NCBI GenBank assembly: GCA_004194705.1
Contig: SADC01000090.1
Span: 1 to 64,000, forward strand
Length of the DNA: 64,000 nucleotides
Direction of reading: 5' to 3'
Source of the DNA: Ditylenchus dipsaci
Taxonomy: Eukaryota > Nematoda > Chromadorea > Rhabditida > Anguinidae
The position numbers were made by a program, and so were the translations under genes. The notes beneath the pieces were generated by a model. That model was given only the letters and a program-made list of their open reading frames with translations. It was not told where the DNA came from and ran no database searches. Below are positions 12,301-21,893 of the stretch, piece by piece (the first letter of the stretch is position 1; each line of letters begins with the position of its first letter).

Positions 12301-13475
12301 TGTGTTTCCATGTGGATAGTTGGTGGTTCATTAAAATTAATATCATCGAACGGTATCTCAGGCAGCCTTTGCATACTTGTATGCACTTGTTGTGTTTCAG
12401 CCTGAATTTTGTCCTGGACTGATTTCTGGATTACGATTGTGTATTGCGGTTCCAATTTGCGGTCGTCTTCTAATTTTCGTTGCCTAATGAAGAGTTCGGT
12501 CAAATATATCCAAGAATAAATTGGCAAACCTTCTAATGGAAATTTTGCGATTGGAAATCGCTTCTTCAACGTTACGCCCACTTCCCGGAGCCATATGACA
12601 ACTCTTTTGATGAACACATCGTTGGCCTGATGTAGTGAATTTTTTACACAAAACGAACAGGCATACGGTCTGTCACCATTGTGGATTCTTAAATGGGCCT
12701 AAAACTCAAGCTGCTTAAATTTTAAAGTCGAACTTTTTACATTGAATTTACCATTAGAGCGCCAGCCTGAGTAAAGGTCAAGGAGCAGTGCGGACAAGGG
12801 AATGGTCGGTCTCCAGTGTGCACTCGCATATGTTCCACTATCTTTGAGGGGTGTTTGACTACTACACTACACATTTTGCACTTGTAATAAGAAGCTGATG
12901 GACGATTTTTCATGCAGTATTTCTGCAAAAAATATTGACAGTTGAGTGGAATTGATAGCCAACTGTGCTAGGTGGGTGTCCTTCACATGGAATCTTACTC
13001 TTGTTAACCAAACAAATGAAATTGTACTGTCCACTTTATAAAGGTGGGTCTATGGCGGGGTTACCGTATTTTCTATAATAAAAGCTTTCCCCTCCTAATA
13101 GAGCCCCTTTCACCCTCGGAGTTTCTATCTCAGTCTGACTGTACAACCAAATCCCACCCTTTTCATTCCATGATTGTTATGCTGGTCCCTGACATGCTCC
13201 ACCAGTATTCTAGTACTGTTTTTGTCAACAAAGTCCATGTCTAAGTGGGTTGTAGGCAGGACTGCGGAGTTGACGGTGCTAGCTGTGGATTCCAGATATT
13301 CCTCTTCATCCCACTGATCCACCGCTGAACTAACTACTGTAGATGGGTAAGGATGGTGCTCGTCTGCCTCTTCCACCACTACCAGGTATTCTCCAACTGC
13401 TTCTTGGCCATCATCTCCAAAAAAGACGTCCTCTTGGTGGTGCAATTCATTGCTGGTCGTGGAATTCATGAACAT
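6370..13475 (-). CDS. Two-cluster C2H2 zinc-finger protein
   Basis: Eleven exons: 13475-13158, 12922-12752, 12698-12530, 12483-12152, 8376-8072, 8018-7835, 7524-7409, 7354-7316, 7266-7176, 7004-6926, 6478-6370. All join in compatible phases, giving about 637 residues if one missing base in the A6 run at 12640-12645 is allowed for. Order: acidic N-terminus; a first finger cluster (KCKMC, CPHC and CSFC fingers); an acidic, Gln-rich linker; a second cluster (CEHC, CEIC, and two fingers with a four-residue Cys spacing, CPDAQC and CLNGC); a short tail ending YGST. This suggests a nuclear DNA-binding regulator; its targets are unknown. The 3.8-kb intron 4 holds a plus-strand SANT gene and three mobile elements, so joining the two halves into one gene rests on phase and architecture shared with the gene at 29843-35478. 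The first donor (13158) is the least certain junction. Confidence 0.72.
7355..7408 (-). other. GC-AG intron
   Basis: Within the finger exon pair 7524-7409 and 7354-7316, the reading frame and the finger (CEHC...HMRTH) are restored only if the 54-nt intron begins GCATGT and ends TTTTAG. This is a minor but known splice class; every other intron in this gene is GT-AG. Confidence 0.7.
8480..9596. mobile_element. Foldback element with array TIRs, 9-bp TSD
   Basis: An exact direct repeat CCAAGAATC flanks the element (8471-8479 and 9597-9605). The ends are inverted (GGCATTAGGTGAATTGCCC against its counterpart ending GGGCAATTTACCGTCGCC). Next come arrays of a 13-17 bp unit (ggtaaattcccccac; left 8498-8590, right 9453-9585). 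The interior, about 850 bp, holds no recognisable protein. A 9-bp duplication fits Mutator-like/Foldback elements. It lies in intron 4 of the zinc-finger gene. Confidence 0.9.
10253..10684. mobile_element. Palindromic pogo/Tigger-like MITE, TA target site
   Basis: The ends are CAGTCGAACCTCCCAATAG and its reverse complement, each flanked by TA (10251-10252, 10685-10686). The whole 432 bp is a palindrome centred near 10468, and the CCTCCCAATAGTGTA motif recurs at the centre. CAGTCGA-type ends with a TA duplication are typical of pogo/Tigger-like Tc1-mariner elements. No coding capacity. A half-copy of the same sequence lies at 56413-56630. Confidence 0.85.
10692..11051. mobile_element. Palindromic MITE, CAGGGTGT ends, TA target site
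   Basis: The ends CAGGGTGTCCCAAGAAAT and the reverse complement are flanked by TA (10690-10691, 11052-11053). The two ~175-bp arms are near-identical and meet in a short loop near 10870. It abuts the previous palindrome with about five bases between them. Relatives with the same inner words (aaaaacacgattttngct, ggtccc..gtggttt) are at 37903-38234 and 47342-47688. Confidence 0.88.
11168..11956 (+). CDS. SANT/Myb-domain protein, partial at 5' end
   Basis: Exons are 11168(?)-11349, 11395-11461, 11527-11746 and 11804-11956, stopping after SATSRH. The core KRWTEKETKRLK, then DEDWKAVAKSVG and GQECKQQAKKIQW, has the spaced tryptophans of a SANT/Myb helix bundle. The WxxVAxxVG...EC pattern recalls the Myb repeat of the centromere factor MIS18BP1/KNL-2, but no SANTA domain is visible, so that is only a suggestion. 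The C-terminal exon carries an acidic stretch (LELDPDDSLL). Phases agree if one G is missing at the exon-2 donor (11461). The first exons are not identified; two palindromic MITEs occupy the DNA just upstream. The gene is nested antisense in intron 4 of the zinc-finger gene. Confidence 0.6.
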
Positions 13476-13692
13476 TGAGACTAATGACTAGATAAATCTG
13501 GCAATTGATTTTGAAAATAAGTCCATAAAAGGTATGAAAAAACACGTATTTAAGGCTTTCAAACTCTGAGTGAATCAATGTGTCCAAAAATTGGCTTGTA
13601 AATTTTATTTGTAACTTAAAAACGACAGAAAGTTATCACAAATTTTAGAAGACACAAACACGTAAAATCAAACAAATAGCATGATATATCTA

Positions 13693-13942
13693 CCGTATAT
13701 ACTCTATTAATCAGGCATGCCGGATTATTTTTCAACCCTCTCAAAATCGGGAAAATTTTGAGTTGATCTCGAAATTTTGGGTGTATACCCAAAATCTAAA
13801 AAGCGAATCAGTAGAGCTCGTGGGAGTTAAGAAAATGCATTAAACAGGTTTGCAAAATGTTTTTCCTGGACTGAGATATAGACCTTCAAATTCGAGGGCC
13901 GGATTATTAGAGGGTAACGGATTAATAGAGTATAAAATACGG
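13693..13942. mobile_element. MITE with CCGTATATACTC ends, TA target site
   Basis: The inverted ends (ccgtatatactctattaatc; gattaatagagtataaaatac) are flanked by TA on both sides. This belongs to a widespread family in the window whose ends read CCGTATTTNCTCTAATA: full copies at 14905-15835, 25318-25567 and 49520-49770, and one-sided remnants near 13063 and 36928. Confidence 0.75.
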
Positions 13943-13976
13943 TATCCAAAAGACAAAACAAATGTTCGTTCTCTAA

Positions 13977-14131
13977 TGGTATGCCCACAATGCATCCGTG
14001 TCCGTAACATGGACCGTGTTTTCGACAACACAATTGGCCGTATCCGTAAATGTGCTTTTTGTGTGGAAATACACGGACCGTTTTACGGCCGCGTTTACGG
14101 ACACGGATACGGATGCATTGTGGGCATCCCA
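13977..14131. mobile_element. PIF/Harbinger-type MITE, TAA TSD
   Basis: A 155-bp element with ends TGGTATGCCCACAATGC / GCATTGTGGGCATCCCA is flanked by TAA (13974-13976, 14132-14134). The arms are filled with a cggnnccgta word. Three-base TAA duplications and CACAATG-type ends are characteristic of PIF/Harbinger elements. The Harbinger element at 56.9 kb has a related CACAATGG end. Confidence 0.8.
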
Positions 14132-14904
14132 TAACACGAGTTCAAAAGTTCACCTAAATTTTCACGTTCTTTGGAAACTTCTGATTATGTTGGTGCCAAA
14201 CCACAGTGTTACAAATTAGCAAGAATTTTAATTTTGTGAAAACGAAAAAAATGTTTGCATTTTTTTGACTAAATCTAACACAAAACAAAATTCGCGAAAA
14301 ATTAGCACTTGAGTTAAAAAATTGTATGACTCGGTTGAGGAATGAATCGCTGCACCGTCCTCATGAACAAAGTCAATACAGAAAAAAGTTTCATTATGAA
14401 ACATGAACTTCACAAAAATAACACATTCTTAATTGTTTTATACAAGAAATATACAAGCAGACAAATGATTTTTTATAGGCTTAGAAATGATGAGGAGATG
14501 GACAAACTTAAAATTTTTTAAATTTTCATAACACAACTATATATATCGACACCCATGGGGCGCCGACTTGGTGACGGTTTAACGGGGTGACGGTTTATGC
14601 ATGCTCGACTGTAGCTAGAATAAGAACCTAGTATCATGGTTACATATGTGTACTTGTAGAAAAAAGTTAAACTTTTCTTATCAAAACATTTTGCCGTGTA
14701 AGTGAATTATTCTTTTTATTTGTGCCATCACGGAGAGAGAAAATACCATCTCATAAGAGCTGAATTGAAAAAACTCGAATTTGTGACATTTCGTCCCATC
14801 CGACGTTAGTCTAACTAACACATATCTAATCTTTTGTAAGTTTAATCTTTTTCATCAAACTCATAAAAAATTGCAAACATATTGGTTTTTAGTCAACTCA
14901 ATTA

Positions 14905-15835
14905 CCGTATTTCCTCTAATGAGGCGGTATGCTTTAATAAGGCGGCACCTCCTAATTTTTTACTAAAATTTCAAAGTTAAGGCCATTTTGATCGACAATT
15001 TTCAGATTTTTAGGATTTTCAAAAGAATAATATTTTTTGCCCGCAGAATACTCGTTTTAGCCCGCAGAATATTTTTTTTGCCCGCAGATTTCGAATGCCC
15101 GCAGAATTCTTGTTTTTGCCCGCAAAATTCTCTTTTTGCCGCAATTTTTTTTTCGCCCGTAGATTCAAAAATTTTGCGGAAATTCAAATTTTATCGTCAG
15201 ACAAAAACTTGGATCGCTCAGAATCCCACCCAGAGTGGCCAAAAGCCGCTGAAAGTTGGTTTTTATAGGGGTTTACCAAAGGGGGGTGAACTTTTGGCGA
15301 AAAAATCGATTGCACGCATCAGAATACCACTATGATCGGCTCAATCGCCCAGAATCCCACCCTTGACCGTCCAGAACCACCCTAAAATCTGTCCGAGATA
15401 GTTTAATGCTGTCTAGGAGTGGTTTAAAGTAGTTTAAAGTGGTTTTAGGTGGTTCTGGATGGTCAAGGGTCGGATTCTAGGCGATTGAGCCGATCATAGT
15501 GGTATTCTGATGTGTGCAATCGATTCTTCGCCAAAAGTTTATTCTCCTTTAGTAAACTCCCGAAAAACCAACTTTCAGCGGCTTTTAGCCACTCTGGGCG
15601 GGATTCTGAGCAATCCAAGTTTTTGTCTGACCATAAAATTAGAATTTCCGCGAAATTTTCAAATCTACGGGCGAAAAAATAAATTCTGCGAGCAGAAAAG
15701 AGAATTCTGCGGTCATTCGAAATCTGCGGGCAAAAACAAATATTCTGCGGGCAAAAACGAGTATTCTGCGGGCAAAAAGAATTACCACCCTTTTCAAAAA
15801 TATGGCGGCATGCCGCCTTAACAGAGGAAATAAGG
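14905..15835. mobile_element. Foldback element with CTGCGGGCAAAAA arrays
   Basis: The ends (ccgtatttcctctaatgagg / aggaaataagg) are flanked by TTA on both sides. Inside lie inverted arrays of a ~17-bp unit (ttctgcgggcaaaaacgag; left 15040-15165, right 15665-15790). A palindromic core shares the words ctgaaagttggtttt and gccactctggg with the element at 5430-6092. The core has a run of degenerate ggtggttt words near 15400-15475. No coding capacity. Confidence 0.78.
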
Positions 15836-16392
15836 TTAATGGGGCATGCTTTTTTAGGCTTTACATAGCTTTGACAATTAGATAATTCAAAAAGCGCCTA
15901 TTTGAATAATCAGATACTTCAAAAAGATGATATTACGCCAATTAAGATAGTTCGCCAATCGCTTATTTCGTTTATAATACGTTTTAACTAGGGTTGTCAA
16001 ACGTTCGAAATTTTCGAACGTTCGATTCGACGAACATTCGAAGTTTGAAATTTTCGAACGTTCGGTTCGATTCGAAGTTCGAGTTCGAAATTTTCGAACG
16101 TTCGGTTCGATTCGAAGTTCGAGTTCGAAAATTTTCGAACGTTCGGTTCGATTCGAAGTTCGAGTTCGAAATTTTCGAACGTTCGGTTCGATTCGAAGTT
16201 CGAGTTCGAAAATTTTCGAACGTTCGATTCGAAATTTTCGAACGTTTGATTCGAAGTTTGAATCATACAATTTTCACATGTTCGATTTATAAAGTTCTGA
16301 TTATTTCGAATTCAAGCTTTGAATCTGACATTTATTCTATGCTAGTTTTTATGATTCTGTAAATGTTCTTGATGCTTTTAGTTTAACAGTTA

Positions 16393-16618
16393 TGCCGAGT
16401 GACGTTTGGCAACTTTTGTGAAAAAGGGCGACAAGGCAGTTTGCAAGTGTGGTGCTGAATATTCGCTTGGAAAAAGTGGAGCCACAACAAATCTATCTTC
16501 TCATCTACAATCTGCAAAACATAACGAAGCTATGGTAAAATTCGATGGTCCAAGCGCAAAGAAGGCACGAACGGAAACACTCCCTTCGATATTCAGTCCG
16601 AATTACTCGAAAGTATGA
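16393..16618 (+). pseudogene. hAT transposase N-terminus (BED zinc finger)
   Basis: From the ATG at 16393 the frame reads MPSDVWQ, then shifts by one missing base in a T run near 16402-16406. It continues FVKKGDKAVCKCGAEYSLG, with a downstream Leu and HLQSAKH that complete a BED finger (CxxC...HxxxxH type). BED fingers bind the element's own ends. The frame then runs out. About 75 bp separates it from the C-terminal exon, where roughly 300-400 residues of RNase-H-like core would normally be. Confidence 0.8.
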
Positions 16619-16692
16619 CAATTCAAAAAAATTTTAATTTTATTGACCTAATTTATTAGATTATTATTATCACAAAAACCTTTCTTTCAAAG

Positions 16693-17064
16693 GATGAAGT
16701 CGACCGTTATCTGAATGAGCCAAAGTTGCCAACGCCAAACCCGGGTTATCATGGCCATGATGACATATTTAAATGGTGGCAGAAGAATTCTCCAAAATTC
16801 CCTCATCTCGCAATTCTGGCTCGTAAATACTTGTCCATTTCGTTATCCAGCGTTGCATCAGAAAGGTGTTTTTCCAAAGCTTCTCTTCTCTTCGCTAACT
16901 CTCTTCGATCCCGTCTACCAAAAGATGCTGCAGCCAACCTTCTTCACATCAAAACCGGGCTGGCGGATTCAGTACTAGAGGATGCCAGAAGCAAGAATAC
17001 TGAAGAACCGGAAGAAATCATCAATATTTTGATGGGAAATTCCGTAGATTTCGAAGAATTTTGA
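16693..17064 (+). pseudogene. hAT transposase C-terminal dimerisation domain
   Basis: After an acceptor-like ctttcaaag the frame encodes DEVDRYL, DIFKWWQKNS, FPHLAILARKYLSI and SSVASERCFSKASLL. This is the conserved hATC dimerisation region (WW, ARxYLxI, SERxFS). It ends with an acidic tail and TGA at 17062-17064. With the BED exon it shows the element is an internally deleted hAT copy, unable to make a catalytic enzyme. Confidence 0.9.
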
Positions 17065-18022
17065 TTTATTTGGTTGTTATAGTTTAATAAAGGTCACGAA
17101 ATTATGACTAAAATTATAAAAATATTTGGTAAAAAGTTCTAAATTTCCCTAATTACACGTCCGATTCGAATTCAAGAATTTTCGAATCGAGCGTTTGGTT
17201 CGAAGTTTGAATTCGAAAATTTTCGAATCAAACGTTTGGTTCGAAGTTTGAGTTCGAAAATTTTCGAATCGAACGTTCGGTTCGAAGTTTGAATTCGAAA
17301 TTTTCGAATCGAACGTTCGGTTCGAAGTTCGAGTTTGAAATTTTCGAATCGAACGTTCGGTTCGAAGTTCGGGTTCGAAAATTTTCGAACGAACGTTCGG
17401 TTCGAAGTCGAACGTTCGAGAAAATCTCGAACATTTGACTCGAAGTTCGAAATCGAACGTTCGATTCGACAACCCTAGTTTTAACAATCGGATGATTTAC
17501 CGAAAACTACTTCGACAATCACTAACTTTGCCACATAGTTTTCTGTGTTCCCTAACGTCTGCGCACTGTATTGTCGAAATATGTGCTATGGTGAAATGTA
17601 AATTAGCTAAATATACTGAATATGAATCATCCGATTGTCAAAACGTATTATAAACGAAAAAAGCGATTGTCGAACTATCTTAATTGGCGTAATATCATCT
17701 TTTTGAAGTATCTGATTATTCAAATAGGCGCTTTTTGAATTATCTAATTGTCAAAGCTATGTAAAGCCCTTTTTTATAAACACAAATGAAAGTTCATCCG
17801 CTTGGCCATCCGCCCACTATCCAGAGAATGGACAAAATCGATAACATGTGATGTTATAAAAACTGTCCAATCCAGATGTATTGATTTATGTTGGTATTCG
17901 TGGGCCTGGGTAGAGCGATCAGGTTCAGTCAGCCGGCTCCTATTGGTCATATGGTTGGTGATAGTTGGTATATATAGGCACTGTTTCTGGCTCCTCACCG
18001 AACACATAGTTTCCTTCCTCAT

Positions 18023-18442
18023 TTATATGTGGTGGAAATCTTCATCGTTTTCTTGTTCATTCTAGAAAAAAAAATCGTTCAAAAATCTGTCCAAAGGTAT
18101 TACCTGTATTTCGTTCCCTTCACCCTCATATAATGCTTCAAAATTAGATTCAAAATGATTGGTGTGTGCAAAAAGATCAGGTGATTGGAACTCTTGTTTG
18201 GGTGTGTCCTGATCCACTATTTGTCTAGATTGGTCTGATGAAGAGGAATCATTAAAGACTTGTTGTTGGTCCTGTTAATGTTGTAGAGAGAGTCAGAAGT
18301 ATTAGTATGGAGTTTGGAATAGTCGATGTTTCGGATGGCATGGTTCTCCTCCAATTGTCCAATATGTTCTCTGTTCAAGTGTTTGATGAGGTAGCTGCGA
18401 CGAGTGAACAAACGACGACAATTGCCAACAGTGCATTGATAT
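18023..18442 (-). CDS. Zinc-finger protein, 3' fragment
   Basis: The exon at 18442-18104 starts after an acceptor (ctcctag) and encodes a C2H2 finger with a four-residue Cys spacing (CTVGNC ... HLNREH). A Gln/Ser/Asp-rich acidic tail follows (QDQQQVFND, EALYEGEGN). A second exon, 18061-18023, ends NEQENDEDFHHI then stop. Joining finger and tail requires one missing base near 18271. The finger type and acidic tail match the other minus-strand zinc-finger genes here. No 5' exons were found between 18.45 and 24 kb, where a MULE fragment and foldback elements lie, so this may be a truncated gene or a gene with distant exons. Confidence 0.55.
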
Positions 18443-18589
18443 CTAGGAGAGGTTGATAAATAATTCATATAAAAAGGTGTAGAAACAAAATTTCAAGCTT
18501 TTTATATCCGGTTCTTCATTTTATACGTTACGGTACTGTTCGACTATCATTCAAGTGGGTAACTTGTGATCATAAATAACTGGCTTACT

Positions 18590-18740
18590 GCACTACCTTC
18601 GGTCGTTTTGAGAGGTTCAGAGTGGTTTAGCTATGTTAAAACTGATTTAGGGTGGTTTGAAGTGATTCGGGGTGATCAGGATAGTCCATGTATCTATGGT
18701 GTTCGAGGCGGTTTAAAGTGGTTTCAGGTGGTCGTTTAGA
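18590..18740. repeat. Degenerate ~10-11 bp GGTGGTTT repeat
   Basis: Words of the form ggtggttt(n)a recur with a 10-11 bp beat (gagtggtttag, gggtggtttga, aggcggtttaa, aggtggtcg). The same degenerate repeat occurs near 15400-15475, 23165-23235 and 33590-33660, and in reverse complement near 31310-31440. Confidence 0.5.
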
Positions 18741-18854
18741 AGATTTACCCTCAATGATATGAAACAGAACGATCTAAAATCAATATAATTTGAATTTGCT
18801 GAAAAATGGACAAATCATATATATATACCATAAGTAACTCCTCAATTAAAAACG

Positions 18855-18925
18855 ACATGGTGGCCCAGTGGTAGTGTGCTAGGTGGTCCCTACAGATGTT
18901 GAGAGTTCGTTTCCGCGGAGTTTTT
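18855..18925 (+). repeat. tRNA-derived SINE head
   Basis: An A-box-like TGGCCCAGTGGTAGTGTGC and, about 40 bp on, a B-box-like GAGAGTTCGTTTCC give tRNA spacing. Stem pairing is poor, so this is not annotated as a functional tRNA. Confidence 0.55.
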
Positions 18926-18934
18926 TTTACTTTT

Positions 18935-19110
18935 TTTTTCCACTGGATATTCACTGAATTGCCACTGGAATTCCACCAAATTGCCAGTGGTTCTCCCCAA
19001 TTTACCACTGGGTGTCCATGGACTAACCGCTGGCAGTTTGGGGGAAATCCAGTGGAAATTCGGAACGAGGGTCAACTGCCGACTATTCCAACTGCCGACG
19101 AATTTTTAAA
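18935..19110. repeat. Cluster of CCACTGG and CAACTGCCGAC words
   Basis: Short motifs recur: ccactgg at several points between 18940 and 19010 (and its complement ccagtgg), then caactgccgac twice at 19071-19098. The second motif is the reverse complement of the unit tandemly repeated at 25590-25685. No open frame of interest. Confidence 0.4.
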
Positions 19111-19378
19111 TTTTGTTCTAGTTCAAAGATTTATCGAAAAATAAAGTAAAAGAGTATAGATCGAAGGTTTATGGAAAGTGTGAAAATGATACTTTAAATC
19201 TTAAAGTGTTTATAGAGTTAAATTGATTCGTGCTATGCAAAAATTTGCTATTTCATTATACCATTTTTAAAAATTAGTAAGACGGTGTCAACTTCCATGC
19301 GTAATTTGAAAACATTTTACATGTTTTTAAAGGTTCATTTATTCATAACACAACAAAGGCAGTAAACATATAATCAAA

Positions 19379-20254
19379 TCAACAAAATAAATCATCAATG
19401 GTTTCGATAAAGGTTAATGTGGTTAATGCTGGGTTCTCCAGATTCTGAACAGCATTTGGCTCTTCAATTTCTTCTTCTATCACTGGCTCATCCTCATCAG
19501 CTTCATCAGCCACAGCGTTCTCACTGGAATAACCCATCAGGAAACCAATTTGGAGCAAGAACGCAGACAGTTTTCCGTCCACATCTTCATCATCCACTTG
19601 ATTGTTGAAAACCACCTCAAAATCTTGCTGAGCTGCAAGAATCCTGGATGAGGCGCGCCCGAGCCTTGAGATTGCTGGCGAGGAGGCTGGCGTCCGTGAG
19701 CGATATCACTTGCATTCTCTTTTTTTGCGTGATGCAACTAAACATCGCTTTAGATTTCTTACCATACATCGAAAAACCAAGATCTTTGAAGTGAGCGATC
19801 CATTCTCCCAGCAAGCAATCGGTTCTGAAGTGGTGTCGCAAATTTCCATGATATGACTCTGCCACATTCGTAGTCCTCTGGCCTCGCATTCCAAAAAGAG
19901 AGAAGAAAGCTCCGAGAGATATCCAAGTGTTCCTGAAAACACATAAATTGAACATGTGAATACCTCGTAGAAGAAAGGACTACCTGTAGTAATCGACTAA
20001 CTGATCTAACTGGTTTGCCGTATCATACAAATGTCCGCAGGTGACTTGGATGTAAGAGCGGATATGATTGAGCGAATAGTGCCACACTACAGGAGGAGCC
20101 GATTGAAGAGCTCCTATCATTCTGACTACATTCTGCACATACTCTTGTTTTCTGTACAGCGCACCTAGGCCTTTGTCTTTCACCTGACGGGAAATAAACG
20201 GGAAATCACAAAAAAAATACAAAGTATGATTTATCATTCTGTTGAGAGCTTGCT
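19379..20254 (-). pseudogene. MULE transposase, C-terminal fragment
   Basis: Two exons (20254-19982 and 19933-19379) join NQLDQLVDYYR to NTWISLGAFFSLFG, then RGQRTTNVAESYHGNLR. This is the conserved post-catalytic block of Mutator-like transposases (TTNxAESxH). The tail is acidic (DEDVDGK, VIEEEIEEP) and stops at 19379. One base is missing around 19665-19680. Upstream the frame meets stops near 20270, so the DDE core and N-terminal zinc domain are absent. No terminal repeats were tied to it. Confidence 0.75.
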
Positions 20255-20385
20255 TTACATGAAAACTGCAATCTTCGCTTCAATATCAGGAAACAGACAA
20301 AACCCCTTTCAAAACGTCTTTCCAAACAGACAAAACCCTTGAAAAACACCTAGGCAAAAAATTTAAACAGATCGCAGAAGAAGAC

Positions 20386-20600
20386 AGTCGACTCTCTACA
20401 TAACGGCTCTCTATATAACGTCCCTCTCCTCATAACGTCCCAGTGAAACTGGTTTGGTTGGTCTGAACTAAATGCTCGAACAACTGCCTCTCTATATAGT
20501 GACTCTCTACATAACGTCCCTCTCTCCATAACGTCCTAATTCGGCTGGACACTGCTTTAAAGACGCCTCTCCATATAACGTCTTTTCGAGAAAAAAAATT
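20386..20600. repeat. Array of TCTCTACATAACG-type words
   Basis: The word ctct(a/c)(c/t)ataacg(t/g)c occurs about eight times from 20393 to 20580, opening with agtcgactctctacataacg. The opening resembles pogo/Tigger ends (compare 10253 and 51717-51795), so this may be one expanded terminus of such an element. No partner array was found nearby. Confidence 0.5.
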
Positions 20601-21129
20601 AAAATTGAAAGCGTCTCAACAAGAAAATAACTCATTTTTCGGTTCTAATATGTTCAGTTTTGGGCAGCTTTCAAAATTTAAAGTTGCACTACCACGGCTA
20701 CCTACTTCTACCTAGATAACCGAGTAGAAAATTAATCTCTACAAGGCACTGCGCTTTCTTCATCGTTCCTGGTCGGATGTTAAACCGGAAACTATCGCCA
20801 ATTGCTTTCGAAAAGCCGGATTAATTAAAATTCAATTCATAAAAAATTTCCGTTTTTCAAGGAAGGCACTTACAATCAAGAAGATACATCGATAGATCAG
20901 GAAGGCGCTGGCGATAAGGTGGATCTCGAAAACGCCAGTAATTTATAAAACACACTTTGGGCGGAATTGCAGCCGCTGGATTTGGTGAAAGGCACATTGG
21001 ACCGTACACACTCATTTGATCACAACTCATTTGATCCCAACTCATTTGATCCCAATTTCAATAATTTGGATTTCAACGTTTTGGAAAGCATGGTGGTCTT
21101 TTTTTAGTTCTATTTAGTAGAAAAATCTT

Positions 21130-21850
21130 TGTTAATTTTCTGGTTTTAGCAATACCGATGGCTATGAAAGTGATTGATGCCTTGCTAAGCGGTGTGCCTA
21201 ACGAAGGTGAAGTTTGCGTGATCAACCATCTTTTTAGGTAGAGAACTTTTGTTTATTTTTTTTATCTTTTATTGTGTATTTTAGAGGGTTTTGTCTTGAA
21301 CGAATCGAGAGGAGCATTGCTTGGTCGCCAGTGGCTATGACTTTGTAAAGAGCAGGGTAGTGAGCGACGGGACAATTTGAAACTGGCGCTGCATTAAGAC
21401 GAGCAAGTGTAACGGTACGGCGAAAACCATCTTTGGGTCAGTCGTCGGTCTTCGCATACTCAATTGTCACATCTGCATACAGAGTCCTGATGCCATGTGG
21501 TAATTTATCAGTTTTCCTTTTTCAAAACGATGTGTGTGTTTACAGCGTCAGAATGTTAGTGAAGGTTAAAACTGCTGCAATCACCAATTTGTCTCTTTGT
21601 CTACTGAAATCGTGGTCTCAGAAAGGGCCGGCTTGACATATGCTCAGCTTTTGTCGTTGTCGACAGATAAACCTTTGCAAGATCGAATTCTTCGTCAAAG
21701 AAGCCAGCTGGTTCCACTAGCATCGATAAGCCAGTGAAGGAAATCGAATGGTCAGATCGAATGGAGTGCCTAAAACCCATACAGCATCATCTGGAAAAGT
21801 TTCCAATTGTAGAGATGGGAGAAGAAGAAAATGAGGAATTCCAAAACTAA
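21130..21850 (+). other. Coding-like DNA inside foldback element, unidentified
   Basis: A stretch at 21150-21239 reads MAMKVIDALLSGVPNEGE and ends at a donor (TTTAGGTAGAG). Further exon-like pieces with plausible acceptors follow to about 21850, where an acidic tail (VEMGEEENEEFQN, stop) appears. I recognise no domain. It could be the remains of the element's own gene. Confidence 0.3.
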
Positions 21851-21893
21851 TATGATGTTTTGCGTTTGTCACTTTCGCTTGTTTGTTACAAAT

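Larger units (their letters stand above)
15989..17477 (+). mobile_element. hAT deletion derivative with array TIRs, 8-bp TSD
   Basis: An exact 8-bp duplication GTTTTAAC (15981-15988, 17478-17485) and ends TAGGGTTGTC are hAT hallmarks. Each end continues into arrays built from the words attcgaagttcgagttcga and aattttcgaacgttcgg (left 16005-16255, right 17160-17465), so most of each terminal repeat is a minisatellite. The interior encodes the two ends of a hAT transposase but not its catalytic middle. Confidence 0.92.
15850..17776. mobile_element. Inverted-repeat element split by a hAT insertion
   Basis: About 140 bp on the left (15850-15988, ggctttacatagctttgaca onward to ataatacgttttaac) is repeated in inverse at 17630-17776. 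Between them sits a complete hAT derivative with its own target duplication, so this outer element was present first. Its interior (17486-17630) shows no protein. Confidence 0.85.

Noticed and set aside
15887..16362. Long open frames on both strands rich in F, E, R and S
   Set aside because: They are read-through of the hAT terminal array (period-based frames open on both strands), not proteins. The same applies at 17149-17487, 30672-31324, 43450-43811 and 45434-45664.
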